From assembly GCA_015345905.1 (NCBI GenBank), contig JADDTR010000004.1:744001-808000 (forward strand): a DNA stretch of 64,000 nucleotides, written 5' to 3'. The notes below the pieces were generated by a model. That model was not told where the DNA came from and did not search any database. It worked only from the letters and a program-made list of their open reading frames with translations. This document shows positions 1 to 10,628 of this stretch, in pieces. This DNA comes from Aotearoamyces nothofagi. Lineage: Eukaryota > Ascomycota > Leotiomycetes > Leotiales > Tympanidaceae. A program made the position numbers and the translations under genes. Position 1 is the stretch's first letter. Every line of letters starts with the position of its first letter.

Positions 1-1439
1 AGCATAGCATCGGCTTCTTCAACGCCCCAGATTTTTGAGTTGAACAGGTAATTTGAGCGCACGTCAATGCCATGTGCAATGGGCTGGCTACCAGAGGGCT
101 GATCAAGAGCAAGGTTGTCAGAACCAAGCTTATTTGCGAGGTCCTTCAAAGCAACCATTGACTCCAGCTCAACAAGCTCGCCGGCAATAGCCTTGAACTC
201 GTCTCCTTTTGGTGCAAAGTCCTTGTAGGCAGCTCCAATCTCAGTCAAAGCTTGCTCCCAGGTTGCAGGGAAGAATTTATCATCTTTCCGGATCAAGGGG
301 GTAGTAAGTCTCTGAGTCTTCAAGCCATCGCATGCAAATCTAGTCTTATCGTTAATCCATTCCTCATTAACATCATCGTTCAATCTTGGAAGGATACGCA
401 TAACCTCAAGACCACGAGAGTCCACCCGTATATTGGATCCCAATCCATCAAGCACATCGACTGATTCCGTATGCTTTAATTCCCAAGGTCGTGCTCGGAA
501 AGCATATGGTTTCGATGTCAGAGCGCCCACGGGGCATAAATCGATAACATTACCTGACATTTCCGAATTCAGGCTTCTCTCCAGGTATGTACCAATTTGC
601 ATATCGTTTCCTCGACCTGTAGAACCAAGCTCGGGAGCTCCCGCAACGTCGTTGGCGAATCGAATACATCTAGTGCAGTGAATACAACGGTTCATTGATG
701 TTTTGATCAAAGGTCCTATGTTCTTGTCCTCCGTTGCACGCTTGCCACCAATTTCGTGGAATCGTCCTCGATCGGCACCATATCTCATCGACTGGTCTTG
801 AAGGTCGCATTCTCCTCCTTGGTCGCAAACAGGGCAATCGAGAGGGTGGTTTGCGAGCAGAAATTCCATAACTCCTTCTCGCGCCTTATGTGTAAGAGGC
901 GAATTGGTCTTCACGACCATTCCGGGTTGTACTGGCCACGCACAAGATGCCACAGGCTTTGGGGCCCTCTCTACCTCCACCAAACACATTCGACAGTTTC
1001 CGGCAATCATGAGCTTCCTGTTGTTCGTTTGTGAGTACGGGACTTGTATATTCGATCCGATGATGACTTACTCGTGGTAGCAATACCTAATTCAAAAGAA
1101 GTCAGCATAATTGAGGGATTTTTACAGGCATTGGCTTACCTTGGGACAACGCTTCCTGCCTTCTCGCAAGCTTGAATCAAGGCAGAACCAGCTGTGCCAA
1201 CCGTTAGTTTGTTCTCGTCCCATTTAGAAAATGCTCCGTACCTTCAATTGAGACCTGCTTGCCATCTATATACATTATCAGCTATTCTCGTTCTTTTTCA
1301 ATTCTAGAGATTAATGCGCCATACCGACTGTCAGCGTTACCTCGGCTTGCCTTGTGCCGGAAGTTGCGAAAGCCCTCGAGGCATTGCTACATCGCCTGCT
1401 GGCCTGCAGAGTGGCACGGGTGATGGTTTGCCGCAGCAT
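1..1439 (-). CDS. nuo78: NADH:ubiquinone oxidoreductase 78 kDa subunit (complex I, NDUFS1/Nuo78), 3' part outside window
   Basis: This is the largest peripheral-arm subunit of mitochondrial complex I; it carries iron-sulfur clusters that pass electrons from NADH toward ubiquinone. The start at 1439 gives an Arg/Ser-rich presequence ([16 protein letters not shown]...). Proposed exons: 1439-1325, 1265-1242, 1191-1140, 1086-1072, and 1017 to beyond the window edge. The N-terminal ferredoxin-like domain shows the [2Fe-2S] pattern [17 protein letters not shown]...[17 protein letters not shown] supplies the His/Cys-ligated [4Fe-4S] site, and CIHCTRC followed by DLCPVGAL supplies the second. The molybdopterin-oxidoreductase-like domain then begins and runs off the left edge (last codons EEADAML). 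Exons of 24 and 15 bases are unusually small, but they are needed to restore the conserved cluster motif. Family identity is very secure; the exact splice sites are inferred. Confidence 0.95.
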
Positions 1440-2179
1440 CGTGCCCCTTCGACTGCGAGAAATGAAAGGAAAGAAACGATGCTGTACAGCAATTGTGTCA
1501 ACCTTCTTCGACTTCTTGATGTGACCGGAGCTTGGTGTTGCTGTTACGTTACTTAGCGGGCTTCCCGCGAATATTGGGTAATCTGAAAAGGCTCGCTCTG
1601 ATTGGGCAATGCTCTACCCGAATTATTTCTCCGCTAGAGCTGCGGACACAAAAGCTTTCTTCGCGCAGCAAATAAACCTTCTCTCTTTACTCATTCTGCG
1701 CACATTTTATTGTAGGTGAACTTGGCCCAGACTTGCTTCGGCGAGTCTGTTGCTCCTCGAGTCTATCCTCTATCATGTGCTCTAGAGCACGGAAAGGGCG
1801 CTGTAATGGATACGACTGAGAGCCTCTGCTTGCATGCTCGATGACTTATGTTTCTTACCGACAGCTGCTACATTATAACGACTACTAGCAGGCACTTGTC
1901 TGCGGAGATATATTAGTTGCTAGGTTCATATTGCTGGTTGGGACTGGATTCAAATCCCAAGAGTGACAACACAACCTGGACGTCAGTCTTTGGTTCGGCC
2001 TGAGCTTTAGTGCGAGATATAAAAGCCGATGTCATCTTAACTCTATTATTTATCTATTGTACAGCGGCTCGTGTTATTCGATTCCGTGCACAAAAGGCAT
2101 ACGAGTAGAAGGTTCACTCTTGAAGGCAGTTAGATGATTGCAATTGCAACTTTCGACTCTCCACAACACTATAGTTCAC
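1440..2179. other. Intergenic, upstream of nuo78 and downstream of the 2180-3035 gene
   Basis: No convincing coding region. The stretch lies 5' of nuo78 and 3' of the gene at 2180, so it probably holds the nuo78 promoter. Short open frames here lack family similarity or consistent splice sites. A B-box-like stretch near 1945-1965 has no supporting cloverleaf. Confidence 0.6.
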
Positions 2180-3035
2180 CTACCTCCGTCTCGGATCCCT
2201 AGAAGCATCAACAGCATTCCTTGCCACCACCGGTGGAGAGCTCTGCCTATTCTCAGCCATCTTAGCCAGAGCCGCCTTATTAACTCGTATCTCTTCTCCT
2301 TTATTTGCGAGTATCCCACCTTTGCCCCCTCCACCGGCCCCTCCCATCACCGCCCCAGAAGAATCAATACCTGGACCTGTTCCACCCCTCGCCAAAGCCG
2401 CCCTGTAGTAATCGGTTGTCTGTTTTGCATGCTGATCATAGGCGCTCATTTCTTTGACAGCCCTATTAACAAGCTCCAAAAGTCTCTTGCAGGCTTCCTC
2501 TCGGATTGTCCTAGCACGTGACCTTCCCTCCCCCGTCCCACCCATCTCGAAATCCTTATCTGACTTCGCACTGGCCGGAGCTTGATACTGTAGAAAGTCC
2601 CTTTCATGATACTCATAATCTTTCGAAATCGCGCCCTTCCTTGCCGGATGATAGAGCCTCTTCAGCAATTCCTTCTCGACTTCGGCGCTTACCCCCTCCA
2701 CCACACAGAAAGCTTCGCCCTCCAGGCCTTCTGCACGCAGTGCCTCCTTAGACTCGGCCAAGATCTTCTCTTTCTGCAGAGAGACCAAGTATATCATATG
2801 TCTGCGCACCTCATCGTGCTGCTTGTCGAGATTCCCCAGAATGCGGTGCAGTTTCTCTTCCCGGCCCGTTGGGCGTGGCAGGTCAGTGGGTACTCCATGG
2901 AATGGCGTGAATATTGCTGGTATTAAGGAGAACTGAGGTGCTATCAGCATCATTATATGTCACGTGCTAAGAGCTGTGTGACTTGGTGGGACGGCTGCTT
3001 ACAGTGCTAGAAGCTGACGCATTAGAATTTGCCAT
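2180..3035 (-). CDS. Unrecognised conserved-looking helical protein, 261 aa
   Basis: I do not recognise the family. A two-exon model works: exon 3035-3003 (MANSNASASST), an intron with GTAAGC donor and CACCTCAG acceptor, and exon 2932-2180. The product starts MANSNASASST-FSLIPAIFTPFHG. Residues about 30-80 look like an amphipathic helix (KLHRILGNLDKQHDEVRRHMIYLVSLQKE). A second helix follows around EEACKRLLELVNRAVKEMSA, then a Gly-rich low-complexity stretch and a basic tail ending PRRR. There is no signal peptide, membrane segment or catalytic motif. The sense frame stays open while antisense frames are short and broken, which favours a real gene. A component of a multi-protein assembly through its helices is only a guess. 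If the first exon is wrong, an in-frame ATG at 2953 would give 257 aa. Confidence 0.7.
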
Positions 3036-3499
3036 AGTCTGAGTGATATACTTAGAACTATCTCGGATATTTTCACGCTTCAAGAGCGAGTAGTAGAGGT
3101 ATAACCTGATAGTTTGCTTCTCTGTTCACGTCCTTTTTGAAGGTTGGTTTGTGGTTGGGTAGTTCATTGTCATCAATCAGGAGGCGTAGTGTAGCGGGAT
3201 CAGGTTCCCTGCCGTCTCGATGATCTCGTCTCCATCCGCGGATCTAACATTGTCTACATGACAAAAGGGCGCACCATAGCTAATGATGGGGCACACCAAC
3301 AATCCGTTGATTTTTGTTCTGTAATTACCTTATTAATGGCGCCTTAAGTAAAATTCTTCACATTTTCGGAAGAATGGACAGCTAGGTTATGATCCAGTGT
3401 GTTGGTGGCTAATCCCAAATTTATCTGACACCCCCAGTCGTTGCCCAAGCATCAAAGAACTAGAAAGAACGGCAAGATATATATTTAGGAAAGGAGCAT
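3036..3499. other. Intergenic spacer
   Basis: No coding signal, repeat or RNA gene seen. It contains the likely promoter of the helical protein gene ending at 3035. Confidence 0.5.
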
Positions 3500-4000
3500 C
3501 TACCGGGATTCTTGAAGCCAAGCTCCATAGACAAAATATATATTTATATTATTACATCTAGTATTTTCTTTACATCGTTCCCAAATGTCCACCACCACAC
3601 CACCAAAGGTGGTTATTTCTGTGGGAAAGCTAGAATATCCTGAAATGGAGAACCGGATGCACATGTGCGTGCATTTTACTCTATATATATAAAATATTAT
3701 GGCTAATTCGAACCCCAGGTGATATGCCACTGCCTTCATTGTCGCGAAATGGACGGATGGACCTACAACAAATAAAGTAGTAGTTCCAAATAAGAGCTCC
3801 AAACTTGAATCTGGTATGTGTAACAGAGTTTGAAATTCCTCCGTTGCCTTGGCTAGCCATCCTTTGATAATAGAAGGATAGGCAGCACTCTCAAGATGAT
3901 CATCAAAATAGTCGATACAGACAGGGAGATCAATCTCTACTTCTGCCCCGGCTGCGGCGCCACTGATTTCCGCACGGACAAAAGCTTTGTCGGAAGCCAT
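3500..4000 (-). CDS. Doubtful ORF, 166 aa, unrecognised
   Basis: A single open frame begins MASDKAFVRAEISGAAAGAEVEIDLPVCIDYFDDH. The first 95 residues have a plausible globular composition. After about residue 95 the sequence becomes hydrophobic and Cys-rich (GFELAIIFYIYRVKCTHMC), which reads like an untranslated or intronic stretch that happens to be open. The surrounding DNA is AT-rich with no clear splice pair to a further exon. It could be a truncated gene remnant, a lineage-specific small protein or chance. No function is proposed. Confidence 0.25.
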   Translation of the reverse strand: MASDKAFVRAEISGAAAGAEVEIDLPVCIDYFDDHLESAAYPSIIKGWLAKATEEFQTLLHIPDSSLELLFGTTTLFVVGPSVHFATMKAVAYHLGFELAIIFYIYRVKCTHMCIRFSISGYSSFPTEITTFGGVVVDIWERCKENTRCNNINIYFVYGAWLQESR

Positions 4001-4250
4001 ACCATCATGGCTAGTATTCTCAGCGATCTTGATTAGGCAGAAAATAATGTCCTGAAGGATGATCTTTTTGTGTTAAGTTGGGTTGCATGGGTTCCACAAA
4101 TTAGAAGCCAACAACATATACATGCAGTGCCCCGGATAGCGTCCTGTAGCTCGCGGGATGTTGTGTAGTGTACACACTGCTTTGCATTGGTGCCATGAAG
4201 ATCAGACTTGCTGTCGTCCAGTGGTTATTGGAACCTGCAGACGTGCCAAA

Positions 4251-5304
4251 TCATCGAGCCGGCAAAAGGCGCTGTGCATATTGTCTTCCGGTCTGTAGCC
4301 ACTGCCTCAGGAGATCTTCTAATCTCCTATCTTTCCTCTTTCGCAACCAAACTAGGAATAGTGCCAGAGCAAGACCATCCATGATGATATGCTTTACTGC
4401 TATCCATATAAACCAGGCCACCCAAGACCCTACATTTTGCCGTCTTCGTCCCCTGTATTCTCGTCCTGTGGCAATTTGCTCTCGCAAAGCTGCCATTTCA
4501 GCCGTCATCTTCACCAAAGTTGACTCAACCTTTCGTCTCCATTTCTTTGTCCTCTTTGCTGCTTTCTCAGGACTATCATATTCTCCTTCTTCATATTCTT
4601 CTTCGTCGCCCTCAAGCTGCTGTTCCGATTCACGATCTGCTTCGTCATCCTGGGACATAGGACTCAGAACCTTCATTGGACCATCGTTGCCGGATTGAGG
4701 AGGTTGAAAACGTCGTGGTTTTGCAAATTCTGCAGCACCTCGTCCAGGAGATGAGTTTGATGAGCTAGCACTATTGTTCTTAATCTGGTCCCATACGAAT
4801 TCCAGCTCCGCAACGAGTTCCCTTGCGTCCCTACAAATTAAATCAAAATTAGCCATAAAAAACGCGGTAGCGGACTGGCCGCAGTGCCTCTCAAACTTAC
4901 GCAGTTGTACTTGCATATTTATGCAAGGTCTTAATCAGTGCCTCGATATACCTCCTCTTTGCCTCTGTCCTGCTGACACCCTTCTGGGCATCCCATGCGT
5001 CCCATTTCTCTTGTTCCCTTATTGTATCATCGTCATCGTCTTTGTTGTGGCCACTACCACCTGGTCTATCCATTACTCCGTCCACATCCCCTTCCATTGC
5101 CTGTTTATAGAGTCCATAGAGTCGTAATCGATCGGATGGAGGAGGTCGAGCAGAACCTATTCGAGGGATTTTCTTAACGGTATTGAGAGCGTGTACGAAA
5201 ACGCGATCTAGATCCATCTCTTATCAGCAAGAGGGCACAAAAGGGTATTTCTATAGGATTTGAGACTTTCGGACGTGGGTAAGCTTACCAACTGAGTCCG
5301 CCAT
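4251..5304 (-). CDS. Tail-anchored acyl-CoA-binding protein, Atg37/ACBD5-like, 304 aa
   Basis: Predicted to bind long-chain acyl-CoA at a membrane. Fungal Atg37 and animal ACBD5 are peroxisomal and serve pexophagy or contact sites. Exons 5304-5289, 5219-4901 and 4830-4251 join in frame (MADSV-EMDLDRVFVHA..., ...STTA-DARELVAELEF). The ACBP domain spans about residues 7-105 and shows FVHALNTVKKIP, LRLYGLYKQAMEGDV, WDAWDAQKGVSRTEAKRRYIEAL. A short acidic insert sits inside the domain. A Ser/Pro and Asp/Glu-rich linker and a basic coiled stretch (KKWRRKVESTLVKMTAEMAALREQI) follow. One hydrophobic anchor lies near residues 248-274 (WVAWFIWIAVKHIIMDGLAL...), followed by about 30 mostly basic residues. 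The architecture supports Atg37, but peroxisomal location is inferred from the family. A general ER/peroxisome ACBP is the alternative. Confidence 0.88.
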
Positions 5305-5918
5305 CTTATCTAGGTACCAGCACAAATGATGACGGGATCACTCTGAGTGACCCAGTGCAGGCTGCAAATCGTTATATCATAAGTGCAATGTATACACAAC
5401 CAAATGAAAACCAATCCGGCAATTTCCTAAAGCAAGAGGTGAACGTCCGTCTCAATGTCAATTTGATGTACCGCAGCACGCGACAATCGGACTTGATTGC
5501 CTCGGCGCAACGACATCGGGCCCTCGCGGACTTTGAGGCGCGCTAGCATGTACAGCGCATTCCTTCAGCATGAGCAGGGCATGGAAATTACATTTTTGGC
5601 TAACACTTTACCACATAATGAGACAACTTCCCTCTGTAGAAAGTATTAAATCCGGTATCCTATAAATCTTTCATTCATGTCTTAAATTCACCGGATAGGC
5701 GCGAAAGTCGATTAGCGCGGTAAACGCCGATAAGCAGAGTGGCGGTCGAAAATGACGATTTGGGGTCGAGCTGCCGATTACGAAGCATCACAGTGCCTGG
5801 AAACTTCCAACGATTAAGACCGTAATATTAATAATGGACGCAACGACCATGCATTTATAGACAATACCAATCCTCGTGTTCCGTCTCTTCGCAGTATCTA
5901 TATTAGCACACCGTGATC
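5305..5918. other. Divergent promoter region between the ACBP gene and the WLM protease gene
   Basis: About 0.6 kb separates two divergently transcribed starts (5304 minus, 5919 plus). A 63-codon open frame at 5355-5546 has no features of a gene. No repeat or RNA gene is visible. Confidence 0.6.
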
Positions 5919-6977
5919 ATGGCAGACAATATGCCAAGCGCTGATTTAACTGACTATTCAGATACCATCTCAGTCACCTTCACCCACCATGGTACACCAC
6001 ATACTTTCTCCTTCCCTAAGGGCGCAAACATCACAGATCTTTCAGAAGAGATATCATCTGCCCTATCAATAGCACCAGCTAACCAGAAGATCATGATTTC
6101 CAAACTTGGCCTTATGAAGCCCCCTTTCAAGGATCCCGACCTTGCACTCAACAGCCTCTTAGACAAGAAGATCACAATTATGGGTGGTACAGTTGCAGAA
6201 GTCTCATCAATAAAGGATAGTGCAGCAGTAGCATCACGGAGCTTATTACGAACAAGTTCCCCGCGACAGAAAGTGAATGCCTACAAAACACATGACTGGA
6301 AGAAGGAACAGGAAGAAGCACTCTACACATTCACAACCATTCGACCTTTGCCATATCTCCCGAATCCAGAGCGGTCACTTGCTTTCTTGCAACGTCTAAA
6401 GGATGATTCCGGAATCAAAGCATCCATGCGAAAACACAAATGGACGGTGCCGCTGCTCACGGAGATGAATCCGATAGAGCATACCCAGAGCAATCATGAA
6501 GGCACGAGCAGAACGCTGGGACTGAACAGAAACTCCGGAGAGGTTATCGAGCTAAGGTTGAGAACGGATGCGTACGATGGATATCGCGACTACAAGACAA
6601 TACGTGATACTTTATGCCACGAACTTGCACATAACGTTCATTCACCTCACGATAGAAATTTTTGGGATTTATGCCATCAAATTGAAAAAGAAGTGGCCAC
6701 AGCAGATTGGAAGAGCGGCGGAAAGAGCATTGGCAGCCAGGAATTTTACGAACCCAGTGGTGAAGGTGAGGATGAAGTAGATGATCACGGTGGATGGAGC
6801 GGGGGAGAATTTGTTCTAGGTGCTAGTAGTGCTGGTGGCCCAGGGAGTCAGCCTGGGAGTGAAGGCCTGAGTCGAAGAGAGGTGTTGGCAAAGGCTGCAG
6901 AAGAGAGGCTTCGGAGGTTGCGAGAACAAGGACAAGAAGGTGGTGGGCAAAGTGGAAATGCCGGGAGTGGTTCATAA
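5919..6977 (+). CDS. Ubiquitin-like plus WLM-domain metalloprotease (Wss1-related), 352 aa
   Basis: A single-exon gene. The ATG at 5919 is used; the two codons upstream in frame begin with GTG. Residues about 12-90 resemble a ubiquitin-like fold (ISVTFTHHGTPHTFSFPKGAN...). The WLM domain follows (about 125-265) and contains the zinc protease signature HELAH at residues 234-238, with a further His at 244 (NVHSPHD), matching HExxH-x5-H of the Wss1/SPRTN-like group. WLM proteases cleave DNA-protein crosslinks or SUMO/ubiquitin-tagged chromatin proteins. The UBL-WLM order matches a known fungal and plant subgroup distinct from yeast Wss1. The C-terminal 80 residues are Gly/Ser-rich with a basic helical stretch (RREVLAKAAEERLRRLREQ). 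The protease role is family-based; the substrate is unknown. Confidence 0.9.
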   Translation: MADNMPSADLTDYSDTISVTFTHHGTPHTFSFPKGANITDLSEEISSALSIAPANQKIMISKLGLMKPPFKDPDLALNSLLDKKITIMGGTVAEVSSIKDSAAVASRSLLRTSSPRQKVNAYKTHDWKKEQEEALYTFTTIRPLPYLPNPERSLAFLQRLKDDSGIKASMRKHKWTVPLLTEMNPIEHTQSNHEGTSRTLGLNRNSGEVIELRLRTDAYDGYRDYKTIRDTLCHELAHNVHSPHDRNFWDLCHQIEKEVATADWKSGGKSIGSQEFYEPSGEGEDEVDDHGGWSGGEFVLGASSAGGPGSQPGSEGLSRREVLAKAAEERLRRLREQGQEGGGQSGNAGSGS

Positions 6978-8885
6978 CAGAACCTTTGATCATCAGAATA
7001 TGACCCCAGTTCTGACCTCACGCAGTACGAGGAGGATGGCAAGCATTGGGCAAAGCAGTGAGCGACAGACTGGAAGATATTGATGGCACGTCGCCGGAAT
7101 ATAACACACAATGTCTTCCATGTTCGAGTGATGCAGATTCGCTGTGTTGGATAGCGGCGAGCTAGTGACAGTTGCCAGAGGCATTTCTTTAAAGAGTCGG
7201 CTAGGTTTCTCTATAGTCACGCATATGTGCATAGCTGTCGCTGATGAGTAACGGGAATGAATCGAACTTTTGATCGTCCCGTATAACCTTCATGGGGCGT
7301 TGGATTGGAGATATGTGCACGGAAGGGGGGAACCAAAGTGACAGGACACCCTCTAGCAATGAATGGAAACGTCTCATGAATAGCAGACAGAATACCCAGA
7401 CAGAACCCTTTAATACAAATAATGCAAGCTATCTAATGGACTGGCTCTCGTTGCTTATTGAGTCGGGCAGTTTCCATTTACTTATACTTTTGTATATCCC
7501 CTTCCGTACAAGGCTACAGGCCCAACGCAATTAAAGATTCAAGTTCAAAACGCCCCTGTAGACTGGCTAAAAAGAAACTAGGTGGAGAGCATCCGTAGAT
7601 CCCATATTTGGGCATTAGCCGCATCCTAGAGCATACTGCTTAGAATGTATCGCAAACATGCCCCGAAAGGGCCCGCCCAAGCGTGCCGAAGTTCTTGCAC
7701 GCCTCTCTCTATACATCATACCCCCTCTAACGTTGACACAAATCGCAAGAGAACGAGAAGTGTACAGAGTACGATCTACCATACCTCAAGGGCCTGGACT
7801 TTGACGTGGCATATAAATGTCGGTTGCTTGACACCAAGGCTGCACCTCTGCATGCAGTCGTTCGGGCCGGGCGAAAGTGTATTCGCTCGGCATATGATTC
7901 TCTATACCTCGAGAAATCCCATGGGCGGTCATGGGATGGCATAGTGGCAAGTCCCAAGAATGAAGGGTGTGATGGCGGTGCAGGATACGGCCAGACTGCG
8001 CCGCCGCCACAGCACTTGCTGCTTGCGGTTGGGGCAAAGCTGGAGGGTGTTGAATAAGCCCGCGGCATGCGGGAGAGAGAAGGGCGGGAGTCTCTAAATG
8101 CAGGAACTGGACGTATTGTGCATACATGCGTACCTCTCTAGTGATTCTGGGCATCCTGGGCATCCTGGTGGTTGGTGGCCAATTGTCCACAGGGCCGCTC
8201 ATGTCGAGAATGGGGCGTCGAAGCGCCGCGCCCATTTCTTGGAAATCCCATGAAATCCCTTCCAGCCGCATTCCGTGCTCCAGGTCTCCGGGAAAGGAAA
8301 GGTCACTACGCCCGGTAGGGCCTTGCTCAGCAACACGACGGCTGCAAGAAATCCCGCAGACCTGGGTCGACGAGATGGTCGGATTTCGTGGATTCGGGTG
8401 CCCATCCTGCCCCGAGGGGTCCCAGCCGGCAGCTTTATCGTTCCGACTCGACGGCCTCGACGGCCTCGACGCAAGCAGCACGGGCATGTCCGGAGAATAT
8501 CAGCATGCAGCACTTCTACAATGCAATGTCGTATTCTGGCGGCCCTAGGGAATGCCGCATTGTAGCGGGCAGCGTGAGAGTCATGTTCCAAGTGCGATAT
8601 GCCATGACGCGTTTCCGATGCCCATGTTCACGCCTTTACAATGCTGTCTCTTGTTGTCAACCGGCCGCCGCCTTTAAACCGCTGCTCTGGACCTAGTATT
8701 GAAGATAGCCTCGAGCCTTGATTTGAGATTCCTTTACAAGGCGGTTACAAGCAATTGCAATGCATGTTACATATCCTCAACTGTCCCAGATGAATGCCGA
8801 GCATCTCCAGCACTCATGCCATGGAATACCTCTTCGCCGCTGCCTTTAATCATAGAAGCGTGCTGTTCTTCCTTACTTGAGAAGA
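6978..8885. other. 1.9 kb spacer with a GC-rich middle
   Basis: No gene recognised. Between about 7640 and 8650 the DNA is GC-richer than its flanks, and several overlapping open frames arise on both strands. None shows a fold, motif or splice logic. Tiny tandem doublets occur at 8147-8166 (GGGCATCCT unit) and 8451-8469 (CGGCCTCGA unit). The right end is the likely promoter of the PTH11-like gene. Confidence 0.5.
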
Positions 8886-10403
8886 ATGGCTGCTGAACGT
8901 ACAAAAGAAGAGATATTTGCCATCCCCCTCGTCTTGCTTATTATTGCGTGGGTGTCGGCTCTGTCGCGATGCTGGGTGAAGAAAAGAATCCTAAATCTAT
9001 GGAGTGCTGATGATTGGCTCCTCCTCTTCTCACTGGTAAGTATTCATTCCACCTACATTCAAGTTGTAGTAAGTACTTTTGGAGAAGCTGATATTTTGGG
9101 ATTTCCAGCTCCCCTTCACTGTCGTCTGTTTTCTTTCCATCTATATAACACGATACGGCTATGGCAAGCATGCTTCGGAGTTAACTGTCTTTGAAGTCAA
9201 ACAAATTTTCAAGGTATATAATAAATCATCTTTGTGTGGTAGATACACAGACTGGCTCTAATTCGAACAGTATGGCTTGATTGGGACTGTGAATTACTTC
9301 GTAGTCAACATCTTCCTCAAGCTGAGCATCAGCGTGCTCTTTCTTCGGTTCGCACTGCGGCCTCTTCATCGATATATCATCATATGTACAGCCGTCTTTT
9401 CGACATTATCGAACATATGTTTCGTCTTCCTTTCAATCTTTATATGCCATCCCGTGGCCTTTTTCTGGGACAAAACTATTGAAGGTGGATCTTGCAGAAG
9501 CAGTGCATATGTTTTTGGTGTTCCCTATGCAGGCGGAGTATGCAGCTTGATATCAGATGCTGTGCTCTCCTTATATCCAATGTGGGTAATTTATCACAGC
9601 CAGATGGACAGAGGGACGAAGGCTTCAATTTACTTCGTGCTTTGCTTGGGTGTTATGTAAGTCCCATCTCTGTTGACCTCTCACACTGTAGCTGGTTATG
9701 AACGAAAAACACATCCTCTCGCTATCAGGATTGGTGGGAATATCTATAATTCATATACAGCTTCGTATTGTGTAGCGTTCACATTCACTAACATTTTTGT
9801 GAATCAGTGCAGCGCTTCTGAACACAGCCCGATTTAAATGTCTGGCATCGCTTGCTGCCAGCCATGATTATCCAGGTAAGTGGCCCATCACCAGTTTGCG
9901 ACCTACCACTAATAAAACTCTGGTTAGCTAGCTCATGGTACATAAATATTGTATCGATAGCTGAGGTTGCCACGGGCATCATCGCTGCCTCACTAATCAC
10001 GTATAGACCTCTATTGCGATCTCTGAAACTATTAATCACTAGTCGCACTTCTAAAAAAGCATCGCCGTGCGCTTCAAAAGGTGTCTTGGATCCTGAGTCG
10101 AATTGTGACAGCAACGCCAGCGAACCACCTACAGAAATGAGTGAGAGAGACCTCACGGTAAAGGAAATCGACAGGAAATACTCTATCATAGATGATATGG
10201 TTGATACAGGCGCGGCTCCTCTAAACCCGATAGCAACATACTCCATGCTGGACATGATGTTAGCTACACCAGCAATTCCGCCCGGGCCCAGCAGCATCCC
10301 TACACCAAAGCACGCTGGAACAGATGCGGATCTCGAGGCACAACATCAACGCCCTGGTCGGCACGAAAGTGAGGACACAAAATTAAAGGGATATTTCGAA
10401 TAG
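8886..10403 (+). CDS. PTH11-like seven-transmembrane protein (fungal rhodopsin-like domain), 394 aa
   Basis: A five-exon model (8886-9035, 9109-9213, 9271-9656, 9808-9875, 9928-10403) gives a whole number of codons. Seven hydrophobic helices are visible, starting at FAIPLVLLIIAWVSAL and ending with INIVSIAEVATGIIAASLI. Family hallmarks include SADDWLLLFSL after helix 1, YGYGKH before the second loop, and LGVIAALLNTARF...SHDYP around helix 6. The C-terminal cytoplasmic tail (about 140 residues) is Ser/Pro/Asp-rich. There is no N-terminal CFEM domain, so this is a non-CFEM member. Such proteins are integral plasma-membrane receptors in filamentous fungi, and a few act in surface sensing; the ligand is unknown. 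The third intron (9657-9807) is longer than its neighbours and contains a short open stretch that could be an alternative exon. Confidence 0.85.
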
Positions 10404-10628
10404 ACTAGAACTGGTGATAGAGAAATCGGTTGATCATGGCTCATGATGTGAAGAAGGGGTGGACAAGAGCGATAGGCACATCTTGGCAATACTGAATGCG
10501 ACAAGCCGTTTAATCGTGTTTAACGTCAGCAATTCTAATACTCAAAAAAGGTACTTAATATTTATCTAAAATCCAAACTCAACTATTAATTATGTCAAAG
10601 CAGCCAAGCCATAGATTCATATTGACCC

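Noticed and set aside
1930-1985. B-box-like GGATTCAAATCCC resembling a tRNA T-arm
   Set aside because: No acceptor stem, D-arm or anticodon arm could be paired around it.
2138-2521. 127-codon plus-strand frame opposite the 2180-3035 gene
   Set aside because: Antisense shadow of a better-supported gene; Pro/Ser/His-rich and without motifs.
4168-4698. 176-codon plus-strand frame opposite the ACBP gene
   Set aside because: Antisense shadow; Ser-run arises from the acidic linker of the ACBP on the other strand.
7786-8487. 233-codon minus-strand open frame
   Set aside because: Low-complexity, Pro/Arg/His-rich, overlapped by equally long frames on the other strand in a GC-rich spacer; no motif or family resemblance.
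9657-9807. Extra exon inside the third intron of the PTH11-like gene
   Set aside because: Using it gives a frame that ends in a stop soon after; a single intron restores the LGVIAALLN family block.
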